Source: Pseudomonadota bacterium (lineage in GTDB: Bacteria > Pseudomonadota > Alphaproteobacteria > Acetobacterales > Acetobacteraceae). Taken from it: a stretch of DNA of 6,852 nt. The position numbers were made by a program, and so were the translations under genes. The notes under the pieces are model-generated. The model had not been told where the DNA came from and did no database searches. It worked only from the letters and a program-made list of their open reading frames with translations. Of the stretch, positions 1-6,554 are shown piece by piece; position 1 is the stretch's first letter, and each line of letters begins with the position of its first letter. The DNA lies in the NCBI GenBank assembly GCA_021807465.1, contig JAKBCX010000027.1:2990-9841 (forward strand), read 5' to 3'.

Positions 1-926
1 AGTGCTGCAACCAGCGCCGTCCTTATGCCTGGCTCAAGCGCGGAATGGCCAGCATCGGGCACAATTGTCAGCCTTGCCGAAGGCCAGGCTGCCGCCAGAT
101 CGAAAGCTGATTGCGCTGGGCAAATCATATCATACCGGCCTTGCACGATTTCTCCGGGAATATTTCGCAGCTGCTCCGTATGCGCGAGCAGCCCGCCCTG
201 AGGCAAAAACAACTCATTCATGAAATAATGAGCCTCGATCCGCGCCAAGCCAATAGCAGAACGGTCTTGCGCAAACGCGGAGACAGCTTCGAAACTGGGC
301 ATTAATGTAGAGCAGGAGCCTTCATAAATACTCCAGCTGCGGGCTGCGGGCATATGTATTTGCGGATCTGGGTTGGTCAGGCGGCGGAAGTAATTGCCAA
401 GGAGGTCATGCCGCTCGGTCTCGGGCAGAAAACTGGCGAAGGCGGCATGAATATCAGGAAAGACGCGCTGCAGCCCGTACAGAAACCATTCCACCTCGGG
501 CTGCCGGCCCAGGAAGATGCCGCGTAACACCGCGCCCGCCACATGTTCTGGATGTGCTTGCGCATAGGCCAACGCCAGGGTGGATCCCCAGGAACCACCA
601 AAGAGCAGCATCCGCTCTATGCCGAGAAATTTCCGCAGCGTTTCGATGTCTTGCACCAGATGAGGTGTAGTATTGGCTTCCAGACTGCCGAGCGGCAATG
701 AGCGTCCGGCGCCGCGCTGATCGAAGATAATGACGCGCCAAAAGTTAGGGTCGAAGAAGCGGCGATGCACAGGCCCAGCGCCCGCGCCTGGGCCGCCGTG
801 CAGAAACAGAACGGGTTTGCCGTTCGGGTTGCCAACCTGCTCCCAGTACATAACGTGGCCGTCAGTCAGCGGCAGATATCCTGTTTCATACGGTCCGATT
901 TCGGGAAACAGATCACCGCGCGGCAT
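1..926 (-). CDS. pip: Proline iminopeptidase, alpha/beta hydrolase (3' end cut by window edge)
   Basis: Cytoplasmic serine peptidase (S33 family) that removes N-terminal proline from peptides. Translating the reverse strand from 926 gives 308 codons with no stop, so the gene is intact and only the last few residues (family length about 310-320) lie outside the window. Visible hallmarks: oxyanion-hole HGGPG at residues 43-47, the DQRGAGRS motif at 69-76, nucleophile elbow GGSWGS with Ser112, acid Asp266 in GRYDM, and His294 in DAGHSALEP. The Asp and His positions agree with those I recall for the Xanthomonas enzyme. The EGSCSTL and RIEAHYFMN segments correspond to the cap-domain region that recognises the proline amine. 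The ATG sits 2 bases after the aminotransferase stop and has a GGGGA ribosome site 7 bases upstream, so it is probably read from the same mRNA. No special link to the sugar genes is evident. A related tripeptide or prolyl aminopeptidase of the same family is possible. Confidence 0.93.
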   Translation of the reverse strand, partial: MPRGDLFPEIGPYETGYLPLTDGHVMYWEQVGNPNGKPVLFLHGGPGAGAGPVHRRFFDPNFWRVIIFDQRGAGRSLPLGSLEANTTPHLVQDIETLRKFLGIERMLLFGGSWGSTLALAYAQAHPEHVAGAVLRGIFLGRQPEVEWFLYGLQRVFPDIHAAFASFLPETERHDLLGNYFRRLTNPDPQIHMPAARSWSIYEGSCSTLMPSFEAVSAFAQDRSAIGLARIEAHYFMNELFLPQGGLLAHTEQLRNIPGEIVQGRYDMICPAQSAFDLAAAWPSARLTIVPDAGHSALEPGIRTALVAA

Positions 927-928
927 GG

Positions 929-2077
929 TTATTTCCCCAGAGCGGCACGTAACGTAGCCGCGACGCGGTGAGCCTGCGTATCCGTCAAATCAGGATGAAT
1001 GGGCAGCGCCAGGATACGGCTACCGAGTTCTTCGGCAACGGGTAAGGCTGCGCCGTCGTGGCATGCTGCATAGGCAGGTTGCTGGTGCAGGGCGCGGGGG
1101 TAATAAACGGCATGGCCAATGCCCGCTCCTTGCAGTACGCTCTTGGCATGTTCTCGCGCTGCGTTATCAGCCAGCAGGATTGCATATACGGCCCAAGCGC
1201 TCTGGCTTTCAGGTACTCTTGCGGGCGTGGTAATAATGCCTGTCAGTTCGGTGTCGTAAATTTTAGCAATCTCTTCGCGCCGGGCAATTTCGGCTTCAAA
1301 AACCTCTAGCTTTGCCAACAGAACGGCCGCTTGCATCGTATCAAGCCGGCCATTCATGCCGACGCGCAGAACCTCGTACCGTGTCGTTCCTTCGCCATGC
1401 GTGCGCAGTGAGCGGTAAAGCGCTGCCCGTTCAGCGGATTCGGTGAATAATGCCCCGCCATCGCCGTAAGCGCCAAGCGGCTTGGACGGAAAAAAGCTCG
1501 TTGCCGTTGCGTCTGCTTCCCGGCCCAGCCTGCGCCCCTGTAAAGCGCCGCCAAAACTCTGCGCGCAATCATCCAGCGTGAATAACCCCTCTTTCTGGGC
1601 GATTGCTTGAAGCCCCGGCCAGTTCGCGGGTTGCCCGAAAAGATCGACGCCAATGATTGCCGAAGGGCGCAGTTTGCCTGCCTGTTTAACCTCCGCGATC
1701 CGCACATCCAGGCTATTCAGGTCAATCTGGAATGTACGCGGATCGACATCGACAAATACTGGTGTGGCGCCCAGTAGCAGAGGCACCTCGGCCGTTGCGG
1801 TATAGGTGAAGGCCGGGAGAAATACGGCGTCTCCACGGCCGATTCCCTCGGCCATCAGGGCTATTTGCAGTGCATCGGTGCCTGAGCTTACCGTGACGCA
1901 ATGGCTGGCGCCGCAAAAGGCGGCGAGTTTTGCTTCAAGCTCGGCCACTTCAGGGCCGAGAATGAATTGCCCGTGTGCCAGCACTGCATCCAGCCTTTGG
2001 CGCAGTTGCGGGCCAAGCCGGGCTTGCTGGGCTTTAAGGTCCAGGAACGGGATGGGGGGAATTGTCGCGGCATTCAT
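929..2077 (-). CDS. DegT/DnrJ/EryC1/StrS-family PLP aminotransferase (WbpE-like)
   Basis: A 382-residue fold-type I aminotransferase that would put an amino group on a keto sugar nucleotide, probably with glutamate as donor. Seen in the sequence: N-terminal FLDLKAQQARLG (11-22) and GQFILGPEVAELE (36-48), typical of this family; SSGTDALQIAL (64-74) for cofactor phosphate contacts; LDDCAQSFG (168-176), with Asp170 expected to bind the pyridine nitrogen; SFFPSKPLGAYGDGGA (194-209), where Lys199 should form the PLP Schiff base; and GMNGRLDTMQAAVLLAKLE (240-258), the sugar-aminotransferase signature. Length is normal. By pattern it resembles WbpE, the UDP-3-keto-GlcNAcA aminotransferase, more than PglE, yet its neighbour upstream by 12 bases is a 4,6-dehydratase that makes 4-keto sugars. 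The exact substrate is therefore open. No good Shine-Dalgarno precedes the ATG at 2077, and translation may depend on the upstream gene. Confidence 0.92.
   Translation of the reverse strand: MNAATIPPIPFLDLKAQQARLGPQLRQRLDAVLAHGQFILGPEVAELEAKLAAFCGASHCVTVSSGTDALQIALMAEGIGRGDAVFLPAFTYTATAEVPLLLGATPVFVDVDPRTFQIDLNSLDVRIAEVKQAGKLRPSAIIGVDLFGQPANWPGLQAIAQKEGLFTLDDCAQSFGGALQGRRLGREADATATSFFPSKPLGAYGDGGALFTESAERAALYRSLRTHGEGTTRYEVLRVGMNGRLDTMQAAVLLAKLEVFEAEIARREEIAKIYDTELTGIITTPARVPESQSAWAVYAILLADNAAREHAKSVLQGAGIGHAVYYPRALHQQPAYAACHDGAALPVAEELGSRILALPIHPDLTDTQAHRVAATLRAALGK
934..938 (-). promoter_or_regulatory. Ribosome binding site of pip
   Basis: GGGGA read on the minus strand, 7 bases before the ATG at 926 and overlapping the last codons of the aminotransferase gene. 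It supports the chosen start and suggests translational coupling across the 2-base gap. Confidence 0.5.
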
Positions 2078-2089
2078 GGTGGCGCGAGC

Positions 2090-3976
2090 TTACTCTGCCG
2101 CGCGGGAAACCGCGAGAGTGCTGGACGGGTAAAATTCAGGAACGAGCCGGTGGAGAAGTTCCATGGCACTGGCTTCATCACCCGCCATGGCGGCTTGGCG
2201 CAATGCCGAGAAGGCGGCGCTTACGGCCTGCATATCCACAAGCCGTGGCGCGGCCATAAGCAACCCGGCATGCGTGGTTGGCGCAGGGCGCTCATTGCCA
2301 TGGAACAGCTCTTCAAAAAGCTTCTCGCCGGGTCTTAAGCCGGTGAAGCGGATTTCAACGTCTTTGTCTGGGTGCAGCCCCGCCAGGCGGATCATCTGCC
2401 GGGCGAGATCGACGATTTTCACAGGCTCGCCCATATCCAGCACGAAAATGCCGCCATCAGGGATCGCTTCCTCGCCGATGCCAACCTTGGAGGCTTCCAG
2501 TATCAATCCCACAGCCTCACGCACGGTCATGAAATAGCGCTGCATATCCGGGTGGGTGACAGTTAGCGGCCCGCCAAGCGCCAACTGGCGGCGGAATAGC
2601 GGCACAACGGAGCCGGTGGATCCCAGCACATTGCCGAATCGTACCGTCACACAGCGCATAGTGCTGCGCCGGTGCCGGGCTTCCACGTCTTGCGCCTGAC
2701 AATACATTTCGGCCAAGCGCTTGGAGGCACCCATGACGGAGCTGGGATTCACGGCTTTGTCGGTTGAGATCAGCACCATCAATCGAGCACCGGCGGCGTT
2801 GGCGGCATCCGCCACGGTTTGTGTCCCCAGGGCGTTTGTACGCAGCCCTTCTAGCCGGTTGGCTTCCACAATTGGCACATGCTTCAGAGCCGCGGCATGG
2901 AAGATGAGTTCCGGGCGGCACTCTTGCATAACAGCCTGAATTCTATTGACATCTCGTACATCCGCCACGACGATGCGCTTGGATATGGCCGGGGCCAGCT
3001 CGGCGACTTCAACATCAATCTGCCAGACGGCAAACTCGCTGCTATCAAGCAATGTTAGTTCAGCGGGAGCATATCCGGCCAACTGGCGTGCAAGCTCGCC
3101 GCCAATGCTGCCGCCAGCGCCTGTCACCATCACGCGCTTCCCGGCGATGAGCCGCTCCAGCCCTGCGCGGTCAAGTTGCACCTGCTGGCGGTTGAGCAAA
3201 TCCTCAATCACGATGGGTTGCAGTTCGACTTGCTGGCTGGCAGGTGCCAAGCGGGTCAGGCTCGGCGCCCGCAAAACGCGGATATCGAGCTGCTCCGCCG
3301 CCTGCAGCAGATCCGCCAGAATCTGCCCGGTCAAGCTGGGGGCTGCGACAATCAGCAGGTCTGGCTTTTGTGAGAGTTTGGCCAGCGCGGCCCCGGCATT
3401 ATCGGCAGCGCCGATAATGTCCAGCCCATGAATGCGCCGGCCGATATGCTTGCCAGAGAGCGCCATGAGGCCTGTGACCCGGTAAGGAGCCGCTGCCTTG
3501 GCGTGGGCGGCAAGAAACAGCTCAGCTTCATCTCCACTGCCGACAAGAATGGCGGTTTGCGAGGCCTCGGGAGCTTCGGTCCTTTGCCGCTGGAGCCGGT
3601 AGATGAGTTTAGGGGCGGTAAGCAGCACAACCAGCACCAGTGCCAGGATGACTGGAAAGGCAGGAGAGGGCAGGGGCAGGCCAGTTCCGACCATGAGTAG
3701 AACCAGCATCAACGCTGTCACCACGCCCGCCGCCGCGATAACCGCGAGGTCTTTAAGGGAGATAAAGCGCCAATGCAGGCGCGCCAAGCCGAATGGCACG
3801 CCAATGAGCCAGATGGCGATAGCGCCGCCTAGTGGCAGGCCGGCCGGTATGGGCCAGGGTTGCGCGGGGTTGGACAGGCAGAAGCTCAAAACCACCGCGG
3901 CAGCCGCCAAAGCGCCGTCCAGCGCGATGTTCAAAGCAGTGGAGGCGGCCAAACGGGTTGAGTCATACCGGCTCAT
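2090..3976 (-). CDS. Membrane-anchored nucleotide-sugar 4,6-dehydratase, CapD/WbpM/PglF family
   Basis: A 628-residue polysaccharide biosynthesis enzyme. Family members convert UDP-GlcNAc to a UDP-4-keto-6-deoxy sugar, the first step to QuiNAc, FucNAc or bacillosamine-type sugars. The N-terminal 125 residues contain about four hydrophobic helices (roughly 10-34, 47-66, 76-98, 106-124), so the enzyme faces the cytoplasm at the inner membrane. A CoA-binding-like Rossmann domain follows (ILVGSGDEAELF, 143-154). The catalytic extended-SDR domain starts near 280: NAD-binding TGAGGSIG (285-292), HAAALKHVP (360-368), catalytic Thr-Asp-Lys in STDKAVNP (404-411), and MGASK (415-419), where Met415 stands in place of the usual SDR tyrosine, as is normal for this long family, with Lys419. 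LRPGEKLFEELF (547-558) is the usual C-terminal motif. Full family length, no damage seen. The product would feed the aminotransferase 12 bases downstream. Confidence 0.94.
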   Translation of the reverse strand: MSRYDSTRLAASTALNIALDGALAAAAVVLSFCLSNPAQPWPIPAGLPLGGAIAIWLIGVPFGLARLHWRFISLKDLAVIAAAGVVTALMLVLLMVGTGLPLPSPAFPVILALVLVVLLTAPKLIYRLQRQRTEAPEASQTAILVGSGDEAELFLAAHAKAAAPYRVTGLMALSGKHIGRRIHGLDIIGAADNAGAALAKLSQKPDLLIVAAPSLTGQILADLLQAAEQLDIRVLRAPSLTRLAPASQQVELQPIVIEDLLNRQQVQLDRAGLERLIAGKRVMVTGAGGSIGGELARQLAGYAPAELTLLDSSEFAVWQIDVEVAELAPAISKRIVVADVRDVNRIQAVMQECRPELIFHAAALKHVPIVEANRLEGLRTNALGTQTVADAANAAGARLMVLISTDKAVNPSSVMGASKRLAEMYCQAQDVEARHRRSTMRCVTVRFGNVLGSTGSVVPLFRRQLALGGPLTVTHPDMQRYFMTVREAVGLILEASKVGIGEEAIPDGGIFVLDMGEPVKIVDLARQMIRLAGLHPDKDVEIRFTGLRPGEKLFEELFHGNERPAPTTHAGLLMAAPRLVDMQAVSAAFSALRQAAMAGDEASAMELLHRLVPEFYPSSTLAVSRAAE

Positions 3977-3985
3977 AATGACCCA

Positions 3986-4016
3986 CTTATAAGCGCAGAT
4001 GCGCGAACAAATCCAA
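3986..4016 (-). promoter_or_regulatory. Possible internal promoter before the dehydratase gene
   Basis: On the minus strand a TATAAG (3991-3986, 5 of 6 to the -10 consensus) lies 19 bases after TTGGAT (4016-4011, 3 of 6 to -35). It falls in the only sizeable gap of the leftward cluster. Transcription would begin only a few bases before the ATG at 3976, giving a very short leader; a weak GTGGG lies just upstream of that ATG. The -35 match and spacing are poor, so this is tentative. Confidence 0.25.
3993..4004. repeat. Short perfect inverted repeat between the candidate -35 and -10
   Basis: GCGCA-TC-TGCGC: 5-base arms around a 2-base centre, within the spacer of the putative dehydratase promoter. 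It could be a small operator. A 5-base GC-rich palindrome also arises by chance in DNA of this composition. Confidence 0.25.
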
Positions 4017-4032
4017 TTAGGGCACTTCAGGC

Positions 4033-4494
4033 CTAGCCCAGATAAAAAAGTCCTTCGACCTCGACTGCGGCATCCAGCGGCAGAGAGGGCACTCCGATGG
4101 TTGAGCGGGCGTGCCGGCCGATGTCGCCAAATACGGCTACTGCCAGGTCGGACGCGCCGTTCATTACCACCGCATGCTGGGTAAAGTCAGGTGTTGCGGC
4201 GATAAAACCGCCAAGGCGGATAATTTTGGTGATGCTGGCCAACCCGTTTGGCAGCGCGGCGTTTAGCTGTGCCAGCACGTTAATCAGGCAGAGCCGCGCG
4301 GCATGCTGCCCTTCTTCCAGAGACACGTTAAGCCCCAGCTTTCCTGTTACGGCAACCTTGCCGTCTATGGCGGGTAGCTGGCCGCTGACCGTGACCAGAT
4401 TTCCGGCAATGCTGACAGGGACGTAGGTGGCGACAGGCGCCATCGGCACGGGCAGGGTGATGCCGAGTTCGATAAGTTTTTGCGTGGGGGTCAT
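4033..4494 (-). CDS. RidA/YjgF/YER057c/UK114 family protein
   Basis: A 153-residue Rid-family protein. RidA proper is a trimeric cytoplasmic enzyme that hydrolyses reactive enamines/imines such as 2-aminoacrylate released by PLP enzymes. Seen here: SGQLP (37-41), GKLG (51-54), EEGQHAARLCLINVLAQL (60-77), MNGASDL (111-117), GRHARS (126-131) with Arg130 at the place of the substrate-carboxylate arginine (Arg105 in E. coli RidA), and PLDAAVEVEGLF near the end. It is longer than archetypal RidA (about 128 residues) and matches a distinct proteobacterial subfamily of about 150 residues whose substrate is not settled. The ATG lies 2 bases after the stop of the NrdJ-like gene, with GTGAG 6 bases upstream, so the two are very probably co-translated. 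Deaminase activity is inferred from the conserved arginine. Confidence 0.92.
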   Translation of the reverse strand: MTPTQKLIELGITLPVPMAPVATYVPVSIAGNLVTVSGQLPAIDGKVAVTGKLGLNVSLEEGQHAARLCLINVLAQLNAALPNGLASITKIIRLGGFIAATPDFTQHAVVMNGASDLAVAVFGDIGRHARSTIGVPSLPLDAAVEVEGLFYLG

Positions 4495-4496
4495 AT

Positions 4497-6002
4497 TTAG
4501 CTCACGAGCTTGAAGGATTTGCGGCGTTCACGCGGCGCAGGGGCTGGCAGGTCAAGTGGCAGTAGCGGCGCGCGGTCGGCGGCGCCGTCGCCCACAGTGT
4601 CTGTGCTCTCCACCATTGCCGGCGCCAGATTCGTCTGGCCGAGATAATTCACGGCGAGATTGCGGAAGACGTAATCGAGCATCGAGGTCGCGGCGGCCAC
4701 GGCGGGGTCGCCCTCCACGGCACCGGCGGGGCCAAAGCGGGTGAAGGTGAAAGCCTCGACATAATCTTCCAGGTTCACGCCGTGCTGAAGCCCGATGCTG
4801 ACGGCAATGGCAAATGCGTCCATCAGGCCGCGGAAAGCCGAGCCTTCCTTATGCAAAGCAACAAAAATCTCTCCCAGCCGCCCATTGGCATATTCGCCAG
4901 TCGAGAGGAACAGCTTGTGGCCGCCTACGCTTACCTTTTGTGTGTAGCCACTGCGCCGCGCAGGTAGCATTTCGCGCGTGCTCTTCTGCCGCGCGGCCAT
5001 TGGTGCCGCGGGGCGCGCGGGCATTTGCGCCACCAGCGGGGCCAGCGCATCATGCATGGCGGCATGGGCGCCCAGGCGCGGTGGCGAGAATAACTCAGCA
5101 CCGCCGAGTACCTGCACGAGCGCGGTTTCTGTGGAGAGGCCCTTGGCGGCGAGTTTTTGCCGTGCCCAGAGGCATAGGCCGCCATCGCTATTGATGGGCG
5201 ACAAAGCCGGGGCAAAATTCAGCGTTTCGGCGCCCAGCAGCGCTTCTATGGCGGGTTCGGAGGTAAAGCCCAGCAGGGTTTCGTGTCGGCGTGTATCTGC
5301 TGCCTGTGCTTCAGCCAGGGCCGTTTTGGCTGCTTGGGTCAGTTCGGGCAACACACTTCCTTGCGGCAGCCTTGGCGCGGAAACAGGATAGCCCGGAGCG
5401 GTGCCGCGGGCGAGCAGAGAGGCAGAAGCAAGATCCGCGTGCGCGCCGATATAACAAGCCAGAGTTACGGCCAAGTCCCGGCCAGGCTGAGAGTCGTAAG
5501 CCACGCCGAGCCGGGTGAGGAATAGGTGCAGATCGGTAAAGCCGATGGCGAGGCGGTGTTCCGCCGGGGCGGCCAGCGTAAGCGCCGTAACTGCGAGCCG
5601 TACTGCCGTGCCTAGGCCTGCAATATCAAACCCGTGACCGTCATCGAGGAAGGCGCAAAGGTTGAATGTGAAACCAGGCTGGCCCGCGGCGCGGTTGCGC
5701 CAGATATTGGCGTTTGGGCAGCCGCGCCGTTGCGCCAGCAACTGATGGAGCTCACGGCCAATATCCGAGTCTAGCCCCAGAGTGCGGGCGCGTGACGAAA
5801 TCGGGCCGATCCACGCTTCCGCCGCGATGGCGAGGTCGATGTTGGATTGGTGGGGAAGGATAGAAGCCAGTGCATCGGCCGCAAGCTGGCCCCAAGCGGC
5901 CGGCAGCTTAACAGTCACGGGCGGGGAATCGGGATCCATCGCGGCCGTTACAGTTGCTTGCTTTATACCATGCCAGGATTTGTCGGTGCTGCTCTGTCCC
6001 AT
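4497..6002 (-). CDS. NrdJ-like protein with TSCPD-type C-terminal domain, apparently without reductase active site
   Basis: A 501-residue soluble protein that resembles the second half of alphaproteobacterial B12-dependent ribonucleotide reductase (about 1200 residues) but is far too short to be that enzyme. Residues 112-198 follow the NrdJ order: [15 protein letters not shown], then [21 protein letters not shown] (cf. LGLGYAN..LLM..G..YDS) and [17 protein letters not shown]. Residues 240-275 lie where NrdJ has its PTGTIG loop, but the loop is replaced ([13 protein letters not shown]). The best match is 349-459: [69 protein letters not shown] and [14 protein letters not shown], the TSCPD-type module. 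There is no NxCxE catalytic motif and no C-terminal cysteine pair or zinc ribbon; only four cysteines occur (95, 116, 183, 277). It ends in a basic tail, [11 protein letters not shown]. The role is unknown: a regulator or partner of NrdJ, or a degenerate paralogue. The start at 6002 has no clear ribosome site; Met22 (5939) is an alternative. First gene of the leftward cluster. Confidence 0.85.
   Translation of the reverse strand: MGQSSTDKSWHGIKQATVTAAMDPDSPPVTVKLPAAWGQLAADALASILPHQSNIDLAIAAEAWIGPISSRARTLGLDSDIGRELHQLLAQRRGCPNANIWRNRAAGQPGFTFNLCAFLDDGHGFDIAGLGTAVRLAVTALTLAAPAEHRLAIGFTDLHLFLTRLGVAYDSQPGRDLAVTLACYIGAHADLASASLLARGTAPGYPVSAPRLPQGSVLPELTQAAKTALAEAQAADTRRHETLLGFTSEPAIEALLGAETLNFAPALSPINSDGGLCLWARQKLAAKGLSTETALVQVLGGAELFSPPRLGAHAAMHDALAPLVAQMPARPAAPMAARQKSTREMLPARRSGYTQKVSVGGHKLFLSTGEYANGRLGEIFVALHKEGSAFRGLMDAFAIAVSIGLQHGVNLEDYVEAFTFTRFGPAGAVEGDPAVAAATSMLDYVFRNLAVNYLGQTNLAPAMVESTDTVGDGAADRAPLLPLDLPAPAPRERRKSFKLVS
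4501..4505 (-). promoter_or_regulatory. Ribosome binding site of the RidA-family gene
   Basis: GTGAG on the minus strand, 6 bases before the ATG at 4494 and inside the last codons of the NrdJ-like gene. It fixes the start and points to coupled translation. Confidence 0.5.
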
Positions 6003-6034
6003 ACGCCGACATTATGCCGAGCTGGGCCGCTATA

Positions 6035-6082
6035 AAAGTGCATATTGTGGTTAAATTGCTGTCAGGACACAAAATCCTGTGG
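6035..6082. promoter_or_regulatory. Pair of NrdR-box-like operators
   Basis: Compared with the NrdR box consensus as I recall it (ACACWATATATWGTGT), 6067-6082 matches 12 of 16, with the outer arms CACA and TGTG perfectly symmetric, and 6035-6050 matches 11 of 16, with an excellent right half (ATATTGTGG) and a poor left half. The centres are 32 bp apart, with 16 bp between the boxes. Known NrdR sites occur as pairs about three helical turns (31-32 bp) apart near promoters of ribonucleotide reductase operons. The location directly before an NrdJ-like gene makes chance less likely. Each box alone would be unconvincing, and the gene on the right could also be affected. Confidence 0.5.
6039..6065 (-). 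promoter_or_regulatory. Candidate promoter of the NrdJ-like/RidA cluster
   Basis: On the minus strand CTGACA (6065-6060, 5 of 6 to -35) is followed after 15 bases by TATGCA (6044-6039, 3 of 6 to -10). The -35 falls between the two NrdR-like boxes and the -10 lies inside the proximal one, the arrangement expected for repression. The -10 match and spacing are weak; a CATAAT (6018-6013, 5 of 6) nearer the start is another possible -10 but has no good -35. Confidence 0.3.
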
Positions 6083-6105
6083 ATAGCTTTACCGCAGGGG
6101 TGAGA

Positions 6106-6134
6106 TGGACCAAAGCCTCTGCTTCTTTTATATC
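6106..6134 (+). promoter_or_regulatory. Candidate promoter of NDUFA12-mlaD, possibly giving a leaderless mRNA
   Basis: TGGACC (6106-6111, 4 of 6 to -35), a 17-base spacer, then TATATC (6129-6134, 4 of 6 to -10). Start of transcription about 7 bases after the -10 would fall on or next to the ATG at 6141, which lacks a Shine-Dalgarno. This favours the 6141 start over the ATG at 6105. Confidence 0.4.
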
Positions 6135-6140
6135 TGCGGC

Positions 6141-6554
6141 ATGAGTGATTCCGAAGCTGGCGCCGCACCCGCGCAACGTAAGGCCTTTGGCTTGCGAACC
6201 CTGTTGGCCAACCCGGGTATGTTTTTCCTGACCTTGTTCAAGGGCAAGTATGTTGGGGCGGATGCCTTGGGCAACCAATATTACCAGCGCCCCGGCAAGC
6301 AGCGCTCGCGGCGCTGGGTGATTTACGCTGGCGCCCCAGAGGCGTCGGTGATTGGTCCGGAATGGCATGCCTGGCTGCATCATCTTACTGATGCGCCTCT
6401 TCCCGCGTCTGGCGCCAAGCCTTGGCAGCGCCCGCACAAAGCCAACCTTACCGGTACCCCCGCCAGCTACCGTCCCTCCGGGCACGACTACATGGGGGGC
6501 AACCGTGCTAAGGCTTCGGCGGATTACGAAGCCTGGTCGCCGGACCAAGCCTGA
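6141..6554 (+). CDS. NDUFA12-family NADH:ubiquinone oxidoreductase accessory subunit (B17.2-like)
   Basis: A 137-residue homologue of the mitochondrial complex I accessory subunit NDUFA12. In alphaproteobacteria it is a supernumerary subunit on the matrix/cytoplasmic side of complex I and probably aids assembly or stability. Visible family features in order: VGADALGNQYYQ (38-49), RRWVIYAG (57-64), PEWHAWLHH (73-81), KPWQRPHKANLTGTP (93-107), SYRPSG, and the closing RAKASADYEAWSP (122-134). The ATG at 6141 is chosen because it leaves a short, plausible N-terminus before the conserved core. The ATG at 6105 would add a cysteine- and aromatic-rich stretch not expected in the family, and its purine run (GGGGTGAG) directly abuts the codon. 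The gene stands apart from the nuo operon, as is usual, and overlaps mlaD by one base. Confidence 0.93.
   Translation: MSDSEAGAAPAQRKAFGLRTLLANPGMFFLTLFKGKYVGADALGNQYYQRPGKQRSRRWVIYAGAPEASVIGPEWHAWLHHLTDAPLPASGAKPWQRPHKANLTGTPASYRPSGHDYMGGNRAKASADYEAWSPDQA

Noticed and set aside
1..926. Apparent absence of a long gene at the left end, suggesting a frameshifted pseudogene
   Set aside because: Reading the reverse strand from 926 gives an unbroken proline iminopeptidase with all catalytic residues; it merely runs off the window without a stop.
1901..2338. 145-codon open frame on the plus strand spanning the aminotransferase/dehydratase junction
   Set aside because: Antisense to two confident genes, with no family resemblance or ribosome site.
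2946..3431. 161-codon open frame on the plus strand, opposite the dehydratase gene
   Set aside because: It lies wholly within a well-supported gene, has a serine/alanine/arginine-rich composition typical of antisense frames in GC-rich DNA, and shows no recognisable motif.
6063..6079. Inverted repeat CAGGA-7-TCCTG as a terminator hairpin
   Set aside because: Only five pairs, no following T run, and located in a divergent promoter region; it is better explained as part of the NrdR-like box.
6105..6140. Upstream ATG extending the NDUFA12 protein by 12 residues
   Set aside because: The added sequence is unlike family N-termini, the purine run is too close to the codon, and a promoter-like pair overlaps it.
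6003..6140. Cobalamin riboswitch before the NrdJ-like gene
   Set aside because: The 138-base region is too short once the promoter is allowed for, and no B12-box-like sequence was seen.
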